Shown here: piece after piece, positions 6,484 to 13,821 of the stretch
How the letters are laid out: every line of letters begins with the position of its first letter
How positions within the stretch are numbered: position 1 is the stretch's first letter
Program-made: the position numbers and the translations under genes
Assembly (NCBI GenBank): GCA_031262265.1
Contig: JAISIB010000211.1
Coordinates: forward strand, 1 to 21,683
DNA length: 21,683 bases
Direction of reading: 5' to 3'
Source of the DNA: Prevotellaceae bacterium
Lineage (GTDB): Bacteria > Bacteroidota > Bacteroidia > Bacteroidales > Bacteroidaceae
The notes under the pieces: generated by a model
What the model was told of the DNA's origin: nothing
Database searches by the model: none
Seen by the model: only the letters and a program-made list of their open reading frames with translations

Positions 6484-6801
6484 ATGGAAATTACATCTTC
6501 AAGATTCGGTTTTAGTCCGACGCACCCGGGAGAAGTGTTGAAGGATGAGATAGAATATCGAAAGATCTCACAGAAAGAATTGGCTACCGCTATGGGAATG
6601 TCATATCATGTACTGAACGACATCCTAAATGCACGTCGTGTGTTGACGATTCAGACCGCCATGATGTTCGAAGCTGCGTTGGGCGTTCCGGCAGATTCGT
6701 TAATGCGTATGCAATTGAAGTATAATATGTATGTGGCCGACCACGATACGACATTCCGTAAGCGTTTGGCTAACATCCGAAAAGTGGCGGCATTGATTTG
6801 A
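6484..6801 (+). CDS. higA: HigA-family XRE antitoxin, apparently without a toxin partner
   Basis: This is a 105-aa protein. The family-typical start THPGEVLKDEI (13-23) leads into an XRE helix-turn-helix (about 29-54, SQKELATAMGMSYHVLNDIL), then the FEAALGVPADSLMRMQLKYN region seen in HigA/VapI antitoxins. The length matches the family (about 100 aa). HigA normally follows a HigB toxin gene and autoregulates the pair. Here the 260 bases upstream hold no HigB frame, and the downstream neighbour is a convergent transporter gene only 11 bases away. It is either an orphan regulator or a relic of a lost toxin-antitoxin pair. The family call is secure; an active antitoxin role is doubtful. Confidence 0.88.
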   Translation: MEITSSRFGFSPTHPGEVLKDEIEYRKISQKELATAMGMSYHVLNDILNARRVLTIQTAMMFEAALGVPADSLMRMQLKYNMYVADHDTTFRKRLANIRKVAALI

Positions 6802-6812
6802 TCTATACCTGC

Positions 6813-7718
6813 TTATCCGCAATGACTTTCATTGCCGCAGGGCGCACTGTTTAGTTCAAATTCGAGCGTGGCGTGTCCGATGCCGTGACTTTCCAATGTT
6901 TCTTTAATGTCGTGCTTAGTTTGCTCCATGTCGTTCAGCGTGCGGGTTACTACGTGCGCCGTCAACGCAACTTCGGTGGTGCTGAGCGCCCAAATGTGGA
7001 TGTGATGCACACTTTCCACGTCCGGTACGTTACGGATGAGTTGCGCGATCTTTTCGATGTTGATGCCTGCGGGAACGCCGTCAAGAGATAGGCGGAGGCT
7101 GTCGCGCAAGAGTTTCCACGTAGAGATAAGGATGATGAGGGCTACGCCGATGCCGATGATCGGGTCAATGACGTACCACCCCGTGTGCGTAATCACGATG
7201 CCGGATACCAATACGCCGATAGAAACCATAGCGTCTGCGAGCATGTGCAGATATGCGCCTTTGACGTTGAGGTCTCGTTGCCTGTCGCGCAAGAAAAGCA
7301 TGGCTGTCACGCCGTTGACGACTACGCCGATGCCGGCTGTCCATGCGATGGCCGTACCTGCCACGTCGGTGGGACTCCAAAGTTTGTGTATGCTCTCTAT
7401 GAATATGGCTCCCACAGCCAGTAGCAAGATGACGGCATTGCATAAGGAGACGAGGATCGTACTCTTTTCGTATCCGTAGGTGTAGCGGTCGGACGCTTTG
7501 ACGCGCGAAAGTCTGAATGCGAACATGGCAAGTGCCAATCCGACTACGTCGCTGAGATTGTGTCCGGCGTCGGAGAGCAACGCCAGGGAGTTAGCCCATA
7601 GGCCGACGCCGAATTCGGCGCCGACGAAGAGCAGGTTAAGCGTAATGCCTACCACGAACGCTCGGTTGAGCGTCCGCGTGTAGGCATTGTGGTGGTGTTC
7701 GTGCGTATGTTCGTCCAT
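6813..7718 (-). CDS. Cation diffusion facilitator, zinc-type efflux transporter (CzcD/ZitB-like)
   Basis: This 301-aa inner-membrane protein exports divalent metal, probably Zn2+, in exchange for protons. Six hydrophobic segments are seen. The metal sites are H53-xxx-D57 in LLSDAGHNLSD and H158-xxx-D162 in HMLADAMVS, the HxxxD pair usual for zinc-selective members. A His-rich N-terminus (MDEHTHEHHH) and Cys/His-containing C-terminal tail (CGNESHCG) could bind metal. The cytoplasmic ferredoxin-like domain spans about 213-290 (HHIHIWALS). Its ATG directly follows the TAA of the upstream GH3 gene with no gap, so translational coupling is likely. It converges on the higA-like gene. A 7-bp palindrome (6819-6835) lies in the last codons. 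Confidence 0.93.
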   Translation of the reverse strand: MDEHTHEHHHNAYTRTLNRAFVVGITLNLLFVGAEFGVGLWANSLALLSDAGHNLSDVVGLALAMFAFRLSRVKASDRYTYGYEKSTILVSLCNAVILLLAVGAIFIESIHKLWSPTDVAGTAIAWTAGIGVVVNGVTAMLFLRDRQRDLNVKGAYLHMLADAMVSIGVLVSGIVITHTGWYVIDPIIGIGVALIILISTWKLLRDSLRLSLDGVPAGINIEKIAQLIRNVPDVESVHHIHIWALSTTEVALTAHVVTRTLNDMEQTKHDIKETLESHGIGHATLEFELNSAPCGNESHCG

Positions 7719-10079
7719 TTAGTGTACGGATTCTCTATTGGGAGTATCCCATTTCTTGGTAGTGGAGCAAGTGACGTTCAGGATTTGATCGCCTACTTGT
7801 ATACGGAAATCTCCGGCTTCGAGTATCCATTTACCATCGTGTCCGACGAACGCAAAATCGCTTCCGGGCACGGTCAGCGTGACGGTTTTCTTCTCACCGG
7901 ATTTCAGTTCGACTTTATCGAAGGCACGCAGGCGGCGATTGTCGGGCGTCAACGAGGCTACCAAATCGCTGCCGAAAAGCAGGACACTCTCTTTGCCGGT
8001 CACTTGGCCGGTGTTGGTCACATCAACGGTGAACGTCAGCATATCGTCGGCCGTGAAGGAAGATTTGTCCACTGTCAGGTTGCTATACGCAAAGTCGGTG
8101 TAGCTAAGCCCGTATCCGAACGCCCATTGTACGGAGATGACGGCGTCATAGTTGTATGCGCCTTGCATACGATCCACTTGTTCGCTGGGTTTATAGTCGT
8201 AATTGGTGAGCGCACTCTGGTAACGGGGATACGTGTAGGGCAATTTGCCGCTCGGATTCACGTCGCCGTAGAGAATATGCGCCAAAGCGTCGCCGCCGTA
8301 GTTGCCGGTGAGGTAGACATGCACGATGGCTTCGGCCAGCGGCACGAGTCCGCTGATCAGGCGCGGGCGTCCTTCGTTGAGCACGAGAATAATAGGCTTA
8401 CCCGTCTTTGCCAATGCTTCTACCAAGGCAGTCTGATTGACAGAAAGGGATAAATCGTCCAGATTACCCGGTGTTTCGCAGTAGGAATTCTCGCCGATGC
8501 AAGCAACAATCACGTCTACGTTGCGTGCGGCGGCAACGGCCTTCGCAATTTCCGGTTCGTTTTCTTCCCAATAGGAGCCGAACGGACGATAAGTAACGCC
8601 CGGTTCGTAGACCACGTGCGATGTTCTGACACGCTGCTGAATGGCTTCGAGTATCGTGTTGCAATCGCTCGCATAACGGTCGGCGTCTCCCTGCCACGTG
8701 TACGACCATCCGCCGTTCAAGCTGCGCATGGAGTTAGCGTTCGGGCCGGTCACGAGTACGCGCTTGTTGGGGGCGAGGGGCAATAGATCGTTGGTATTCT
8801 TCAACAACGTAATGGCTTCTTCGGCGGCTTCCAAGGCGGCGGCGGCGTGCGCTTTGCTCGCAAACTCAGGATAATCGGAAGGTTTGGTCATCGGCTGTTC
8901 GAATAAGCCGAGGCGGTATTTCATCCGTAACACGCGGCGAACGGCGTCGTCAATACGTTCCATAGAGACTTCCCCTTCTTGTACCAACTCTTTCAGCAGT
9001 ACGCAGAAGTCCCAAGAATACGGATCCATCGACATATCTATTCCGGCGTTTATGGATAGTTTAATGGCTTCTTTCTTATCGGCGGCGATTTGGTCGCGGG
9101 TATATAAGTTGTTGATGTCCGCCCAATCCGTCACGATCAATCCGTCCCAATTCAAATCTTCTTTGAGCCATTGGGTCAAGTGTTCGTAGTCGGCATGAAA
9201 GGGTAGTCCGTTGTTGATACCGGAATTGACCATGACGGACAGAGCACCGGCGCGTATTGCTTCAAGAAACGGTGCGAAATGTTTTTCGCGCATTTCTTGT
9301 TCGTTTATGCGCGAAGGCGTTCGATCTTTCCCCGTAGTCGGTACGCCGTAGCCCATATAGTGCTTCAAACAAGCGGCTACGTGGTTGGCGTCTATGTGTG
9401 CGCCGTCGCCGCCCTGAAAGCCGACAATCATATAACGTCCCATCTCTGCATTCACGAAAGCGTCTTCACCGAACGTTTCCCACATGCGCGGCCAACGCGG
9501 GTCGCGGCCCATGTCGAGTACGGGCGCAAATGTCCAAGGGATGCCGCCCGCACGTGTTTCGTAGGCACTGATACGTCCGGTCGTTTTAGCCAGTTCGCGA
9601 TTGAACGTAGCCCCTAATGCGACATTCTGAGGAAATAAGGTAGCTCCGGCCGTATAAGAGGCTCCGTGGATTTGGTCAACGCCGTACACCATCGGGATTC
9701 CTGTCTCGGCCAAAGCCGCTTCTTGAATTTGCGAGATAATGGCGTACCAGTTTTCGGGCGTCTGCGCCATACTGAACGGTACATTCAGAATAGATCCGAC
9801 CTTGTACTTACGAATAATCGTATCCAACGCGGCCGCATCGACTTTGATAGCTTCTCCAGGCTTCGGCCAAGCACTGGCCGGCAGTAGCAAATCGATAGTT
9901 AGCTGAGTCATCTGTCCGATTTTCTCGTCCAGCGTCATCTTTTTCAGCAGTGTTTCGATGTTTTTCTCCATTTGAGCGTCGCGCGGAATAGCAGGCGCAA
10001 CCTCTTCTTGCTGTTGCGTGCAGGCCGTAAAGCCTATGGTCAGCGCAACCATTGGTACAAAAAATGAACGTAGCTTCAT
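7719..10079 (-). CDS. Glycoside hydrolase family 3 beta-glucosidase lipoprotein (BglX-like)
   Basis: This 786-aa enzyme cleaves terminal beta-linked glucose, or related sugars, from oligosaccharides. A signal peptide ends in GFTAC (Cys20), and the mature start CTQQQEEV is acidic enough to suggest possible surface export. The GH3 N-terminal barrel spans about 40-390, with PRWPRMWETFGED at 194-206, the KHY motif at 239-241, and nucleophile Asp318 in GLIVTDW. The GH3 C-terminal domain (about 420-660) contains GENSYCETPGN, where Glu535 is the likely acid/base, and a fibronectin III-like domain spans about 690-760. The length is normal for BglX and BoGH3B-type enzymes. It leads directly into the CDF transporter gene. 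No SusC/SusD pair is nearby, so it is not part of a visible polysaccharide-utilisation locus. The exact substrate cannot be read from sequence. Confidence 0.93.
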   Translation of the reverse strand: MKLRSFFVPMVALTIGFTACTQQQEEVAPAIPRDAQMEKNIETLLKKMTLDEKIGQMTQLTIDLLLPASAWPKPGEAIKVDAAALDTIIRKYKVGSILNVPFSMAQTPENWYAIISQIQEAALAETGIPMVYGVDQIHGASYTAGATLFPQNVALGATFNRELAKTTGRISAYETRAGGIPWTFAPVLDMGRDPRWPRMWETFGEDAFVNAEMGRYMIVGFQGGDGAHIDANHVAACLKHYMGYGVPTTGKDRTPSRINEQEMREKHFAPFLEAIRAGALSVMVNSGINNGLPFHADYEHLTQWLKEDLNWDGLIVTDWADINNLYTRDQIAADKKEAIKLSINAGIDMSMDPYSWDFCVLLKELVQEGEVSMERIDDAVRRVLRMKYRLGLFEQPMTKPSDYPEFASKAHAAAALEAAEEAITLLKNTNDLLPLAPNKRVLVTGPNANSMRSLNGGWSYTWQGDADRYASDCNTILEAIQQRVRTSHVVYEPGVTYRPFGSYWEENEPEIAKAVAAARNVDVIVACIGENSYCETPGNLDDLSLSVNQTALVEALAKTGKPIILVLNEGRPRLISGLVPLAEAIVHVYLTGNYGGDALAHILYGDVNPSGKLPYTYPRYQSALTNYDYKPSEQVDRMQGAYNYDAVISVQWAFGYGLSYTDFAYSNLTVDKSSFTADDMLTFTVDVTNTGQVTGKESVLLFGSDLVASLTPDNRRLRAFDKVELKSGEKKTVTLTVPGSDFAFVGHDGKWILEAGDFRIQVGDQILNVTCSTTKKWDTPNRESVH

Positions 10080-10149
10080 CTTGAATCGTTTTTAGGTAGT
10101 TAGAAAATTAAAATTTGAGTAGATGTGTTATTTTGTGTGCAATATTCTG

Positions 10150-10157
10150 CAAAAATA
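10150..10157 (-). promoter_or_regulatory. Possible -7 element for the GH3/CDF operon
   Basis: TATTTTTG on the minus strand matches TAnnTTTG, about 70 bases before the GH3 start codon. A -33 element at the right distance is not evident. Confidence 0.3.
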
Positions 10158-10194
10158 TTGAATTCTGCAAACGATTGCGGGTATAAATGCAAGA

Positions 10195-11133
10195 TTAACG
10201 CCGGATAAGCAATTCCGTTGGCGAATTATACGTCGGAATGACAGCAATAACGTTGGCTACCTCTCGCTCGCCGGCGTTATCAAATTGCTTGTTGTCGCAC
10301 GGCCGGTTGACGACGCCACCGTCCGGTGCGTATTTGTACCAGAGTGTAGTGGAACCGCCGCCATCCAAGTTAAGTGCGCTTTTGATGCCCGAGACGCGGA
10401 GAAAATGAGCCATTTCGGGTATATTGACGCCCTCTGCCTTGCCGGCCGCTCTGCCGTCAAATGTGATGAGCCATGTACCGTTGTAGCCGGTCTCGGCAAT
10501 CGCACTTCGCGGATGCTTGGTATATACAAAAGCACTATCACAGGCGGAGAAATCGCACGTTTCGCCGTCGCTTAATAAGAGAGGTCCCGAAGCGAGTACC
10601 GTGCTAATCCCCGATGAAAAGGCGGATTCTGTCTCTTTGTCCCATTTTATTATGTCAAGAGAGCCGTCTATTATTTCTATGGCACCCGTTACGCGCAGCC
10701 GCCATTCGTTCGTAGCGGTAGTGTCAATGACGGTATTAAAACGGCGCAGGTAGCAGACGGAATTTCCTTTCTTTCGGTCAAAATAAGAGCCGTTGATGGC
10801 AGCCGTTGCCAATATGCTACGTGCCGCTTGTTGTGTCGTTTGCATGTTCGGTTCGTTTACGATCACGTCGAAGCCGTAGTGGTACGGATTTACCTCGAGA
10901 ATGGAAATATGCTGAGGAACTCCGTAAAGCGTATCTATTGCTGCTTGTCTCAACAAAAGACCTTCTCTCACGTACGTCGTATCCCACTTAACAGTAGCAA
11001 TGATGGCGGAATCAGAAGTAGCACGTATCGGAGTAGAAGTGCGGTGGCAACCGGTCACGGCGAGCATTGTCGAAATAAGGACGGCGGCGATAGTCGCGAG
11101 ACGCCGGAAAGAATGCGTTGGAATCGTGTTCAT
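10195..11133 (-). CDS. Phosphodiester glycosidase family (NAGPA domain) lipoprotein
   Basis: This is a 312-aa protein. The ATG at 11133-11131 is chosen because it gives a clean lipoprotein signal peptide ending TGCHR (Cys29); the frame is open to 11244, but that would put 37 charged residues ahead of it. NAGPA-domain motifs are INGSYFD (113-119), LASGPLL (180-186), HPRSAIA (207-213), and NLDGGGSTTLW (255-265), followed by VVNRP. The human family member uncovers mannose-6-phosphate by hydrolysing a GlcNAc-phosphodiester; bacterial members act on sugar phosphodiesters of cell-surface polymers or other glycans. It is predicted to be periplasmic or surface-anchored. It is divergent from the DUF2851 gene across 145 bases. 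Domain confidence is high; the substrate is unknown. Confidence 0.9.
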   Translation of the reverse strand: MNTIPTHSFRRLATIAAVLISTMLAVTGCHRTSTPIRATSDSAIIATVKWDTTYVREGLLLRQAAIDTLYGVPQHISILEVNPYHYGFDVIVNEPNMQTTQQAARSILATAAINGSYFDRKKGNSVCYLRRFNTVIDTTATNEWRLRVTGAIEIIDGSLDIIKWDKETESAFSSGISTVLASGPLLLSDGETCDFSACDSAFVYTKHPRSAIAETGYNGTWLITFDGRAAGKAEGVNIPEMAHFLRVSGIKSALNLDGGGSTTLWYKYAPDGGVVNRPCDNKQFDNAGEREVANVIAVIPTYNSPTELLIRR

Positions 11134-11178
11134 ACGTAAATTTATTGATGAATGAATTTTTGAAACGTTTTTCAAACG

Positions 11179-11216
11179 CAAATGTACGGCAAAGAATGTT
11201 TGTTTATTTATCTTTG
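11179..11216. promoter_or_regulatory. Divergent promoter region (NAGPA gene minus, DUF2851 gene plus)
   Basis: TACATTTG on the minus strand (11186-11179) serves the NAGPA gene at 11133. TATCTTTG on the plus strand (11209-11216) serves the DUF2851 gene at 11279. Only 22 bases separate the two -7 elements, so polymerases may compete. The -33 elements are poor. Confidence 0.5.
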
Positions 11217-11278
11217 CCCGCAATTTTATTTCGTCGGTCATCACTTAAACATTCTATCGGCGGAGTATTTAGTATATC

Positions 11279-12556
11279 ATGGAACAACTACTACACTACG
11301 TTTGGAAACACAAGCTGTTTCCGCTACGCGAATTGCGCACCACTACCGGACAAATTATTGAGGTTATTGACACAGGATTGCCCAATCGTCACGCCGGCCC
11401 CGACTTCTTTAATGCGAAGATTAAGATAGACGGTACGTTGTGGGTCGGCAATATCGAGATCCATACTTCTTCATCGGACTGGAAACGGCACGGGCATCAT
11501 GAGAATCGGGCGTATGATTCTGTCATCTTGCATGTGGCCGAGCACGTCGATGATTCGGTTCGGCGCACCAACGGAGAATCTATTCCGCAACTGGAACTTC
11601 CGTGTCCCGAGCACATCCGCCACAATTACGCACGATTGCATGCCGCCGACATACATCCTCCTTGCCATACCATCCTTTCATCGCTTTCTCCCTTGACGGT
11701 GCACTCGTGGTTATCCGCTTTGCAATCCGAACGGTATGAACAAAAAGTCCGTCAACTGTGCGAGCGTTGGGAACGACTCGGTCGCCACTGGGAAGATGTG
11801 CTGTTCGTTACGTTGGCACGCGGTTTCGGATTCGGAGTAAACGGAGAGGCGTTCGAAGCATGGGCAATGCTCTTGAATTTGCGTGCCGTAGATAAACATC
11901 GCGATAACCTGTTGCAGATAGAATCTATCTTTTTCGGGCAAGCCGGCCTGCTCGAAAAAGAAACGGGCGACAGCTATTATGATGGTTTGCGCAAAGAATA
12001 TCGTTATTTGCGCCGTAAATTTGAGTTAACGGAACTGGATGTTTCGCGTTGGCGCTTTCTGCGCACGCGCCCCGACAATTTCCCGCACGTCCGAATCGCC
12101 CAATTAGCGCATTTATATCAGAGGGAATCACTTTTGTTCTCTCGCATAATGGAAGCGGAAAAGGTAGAACAAGTCATTAGCCTATTGAATATCCAAACTT
12201 CTTCCTATTGGGAGAATCATTACCTATTCGGAAAAACATCGGTGAAAAGGGAGAAAACTTTCAGTCTTCGTTCGTTACGCCTCTTACTTATAAACGTAAT
12301 TATTCCCGTGTTATATGCTTATGGAAAGTATCGGGGCGATGATTCTCTTATCGAACGCGCCGATCGTTTTTTGGAAGGTCTGCCTGCCGAGCACAACCAT
12401 ATCATCCGTCAATGGGATACGGCAGGAATCCGAGCAACTACGGCGGCCGATTCACAAGCCTTGATTCAACTGCAAACAACTTACTGTGATCGGAAAAAGT
12501 GCCTATACTGTCGATTCGGATATGAGTATTTGAGGCGTGAACGCGCGAGTTTGTAA
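11279..12556 (+). CDS. DUF2851 family protein
   Basis: This is a 425-aa cytoplasmic protein without a signal peptide. The N-terminal block has the family pattern EQLLHYVWKHKLFP, then GLPNRHAGPDFFNAKIKIDG, WVGNIEIHTSSSDW and VILHVAEHVDD. The C-terminus carries Cys403, Cys408 and Cys411 (YCDRKKCLYCRFGYEYL), which could bind a metal. DUF2851 is widespread in Bacteroidetes with no established function. The length is typical. It has its own TATCTTTG promoter and is followed by another promoter before the next gene, so it is probably monocistronic. No function is claimed. Confidence 0.88.
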   Translation: MEQLLHYVWKHKLFPLRELRTTTGQIIEVIDTGLPNRHAGPDFFNAKIKIDGTLWVGNIEIHTSSSDWKRHGHHENRAYDSVILHVAEHVDDSVRRTNGESIPQLELPCPEHIRHNYARLHAADIHPPCHTILSSLSPLTVHSWLSALQSERYEQKVRQLCERWERLGRHWEDVLFVTLARGFGFGVNGEAFEAWAMLLNLRAVDKHRDNLLQIESIFFGQAGLLEKETGDSYYDGLRKEYRYLRRKFELTELDVSRWRFLRTRPDNFPHVRIAQLAHLYQRESLLFSRIMEAEKVEQVISLLNIQTSSYWENHYLFGKTSVKREKTFSLRSLRLLLINVIIPVLYAYGKYRGDDSLIERADRFLEGLPAEHNHIIRQWDTAGIRATTAADSQALIQLQTTYCDRKKCLYCRFGYEYLRRERASL

Positions 12557-12565
12557 TTCGATTAT

Positions 12566-12581
12566 CCTACGAAGATATTTG
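12566..12581 (+). repeat. Variant copy of the CTTACGAGG motif
   Basis: CCTACGAAGATATTTG differs at two positions from the copy at 1888-1903. It lies just after the DUF2851 stop and 80 bases upstream of the next start codon. Confidence 0.4.
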
Positions 12582-12624
12582 AATTTTACAGTATCTTTTT
12601 TCAATAAATAACGAGGCTATTGAG

Positions 12625-12632
12625 TATCTTTG
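12625..12632 (+). promoter_or_regulatory. -7 promoter element for the DUF4348/CBM9 operon
   Basis: TATCTTTG followed by CCCC lies 28 bases before the start codon and matches TAnnTTTG. The T-rich stretch around 12596-12600 may stand in for the -33 element. Confidence 0.55.
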
Positions 12633-12660
12633 CCCCCATGTTTCACTTAGCGACTCTATT

Positions 12661-13815
12661 ATGAGAAGTTTATTATTTACTTATTTGCTACTGCTGGCCG
12701 GAGCTGCATCACTCACAGCACAAGAGAACACGGAAAAGTTTGAAGATTTTCTGTCCAAGTTTACAACTAACGCTTCGTTCCAATATGAGCGTATTCGCTT
12801 CCCGTTGGAAAGTTCGTTACTACTTTCCGATGCCGACGGCGAAGAGAAAGTCGTACCGTTTGTTCGTCGGATGTGGCCTTTATTGGACGGCGAAGCACTC
12901 AGAACCTACCGTGAAACAATGGAAGACGAGGGAGGTATCTACGTAGCGCACTATGTACTGAACGAAAGTGAGCACAAAGAGTTTGAGGCCGGCTTTGAAG
13001 ACGGAAGCCTTGACTTGCGCGTAGTATTTAAGTGCATAGACGGGAAATGGTACGTAACCGACGCTTTCAGCGGTTGGTATGCACCGGATACCTCGGCGGC
13101 TGATTTGGAAGGAATTATTCGTCAGGTGCAAGACGAAAACAATGTATTTATAGAACAACACGCCACAATGAAAGAAATTACTGTTAAGCAATTGTCGGCC
13201 ACTGCGGTGGCTGCGGCCGACGTGCCTGCGCTGTTAGACAAGGCAGGCATTTCCGAACACGCGCTCAATACCGTAAATTGGGCAGAATATCCCTATTGTC
13301 CCGACGTGACGTTTCGTATTGCGTACACGGCGGATGCTATTTTACTACACTACCGCGTCAAAGAGAAAGCGGTCAGGGCAAAATATACCGATGGCGGGAA
13401 AGTGTGGACAGACTCGTGCGTAGAATTTTTCTTTAGCCCCGATGCCAACAATGTCTACTATAATCTGGAATCCAATTGCGTAGGTGCGATTATTTTGGGC
13501 GGCGGCGAGGCCGGTACGCAACGCGGACATGCCAACGAATCGGTATTGCGTACGATCGGACGTTGGTCGTCGTTGGGAGATCAACCGTTCGGGGAACGTG
13601 TAGGCGATACGCAATGGGAAGTAGCGTTAGTCGTACCTTATTCGGCATTCTACCTGCATGATATTCATTCGTTGAAAGGAAAACATACGCGGGCGAACTT
13701 TTATAAATGTGGTGACGATTTGCCGACGCCGCATTTCCTTTCATGGAATCCCATAGAGATGCCTCGTCCTAACTTCCATACGCCACCTTATTTTGGAATG
13801 TTGTTGTTTGAATAA
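12661..13815 (+). CDS. Secreted DUF4348 / CBM9-like two-domain protein
   Basis: This is a 384-aa protein. A signal peptide (MRSLLFTYLLLLAGAASLTA) is cleaved before QEN. Residues about 25-142 resemble DUF4348 (KFEDFLSKFTTNASFQYERI, FKCIDGKWYVTDAFSGW). Residues about 171-384 match the Bacteroidetes carbohydrate-binding family 9-like domain: VNWAEYPYCPDVTFRIAYT, VWTDSCVEFFFSPD, RWSSLGDQPF, RANFYKCGDD, then HFLSWNPIE. The two families are usually met as separate proteins. Met170 (ATG 13168-13170) lies at the domain junction, where a free-standing CBM9-like protein would start. The next gene starts 6 bp after the stop, so they form an operon. A sugar-binding or envelope role is inferred; no catalytic site is seen. 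Confidence 0.75.
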   Translation: MRSLLFTYLLLLAGAASLTAQENTEKFEDFLSKFTTNASFQYERIRFPLESSLLLSDADGEEKVVPFVRRMWPLLDGEALRTYRETMEDEGGIYVAHYVLNESEHKEFEAGFEDGSLDLRVVFKCIDGKWYVTDAFSGWYAPDTSAADLEGIIRQVQDENNVFIEQHATMKEITVKQLSATAVAAADVPALLDKAGISEHALNTVNWAEYPYCPDVTFRIAYTADAILLHYRVKEKAVRAKYTDGGKVWTDSCVEFFFSPDANNVYYNLESNCVGAIILGGGEAGTQRGHANESVLRTIGRWSSLGDQPFGERVGDTQWEVALVVPYSAFYLHDIHSLKGKHTRANFYKCGDDLPTPHFLSWNPIEMPRPNFHTPPYFGMLLFE

Positions 13816-13821
13816 ACTCGC

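Noticed and set aside
6819..6835. GCAATGA/TCATTGC palindrome at the end of the CDF gene
   Set aside because: The 7-bp stem with a 3-base loop has no T-run on either strand and lies within coding sequence; too weak to call a terminator.
11134..11244. N-terminal extension of the NAGPA protein to an upstream ATG
   Set aside because: The added 37 residues precede an obvious lipoprotein signal peptide and overlap the divergent promoter elements, so the start at 11133 is preferred.
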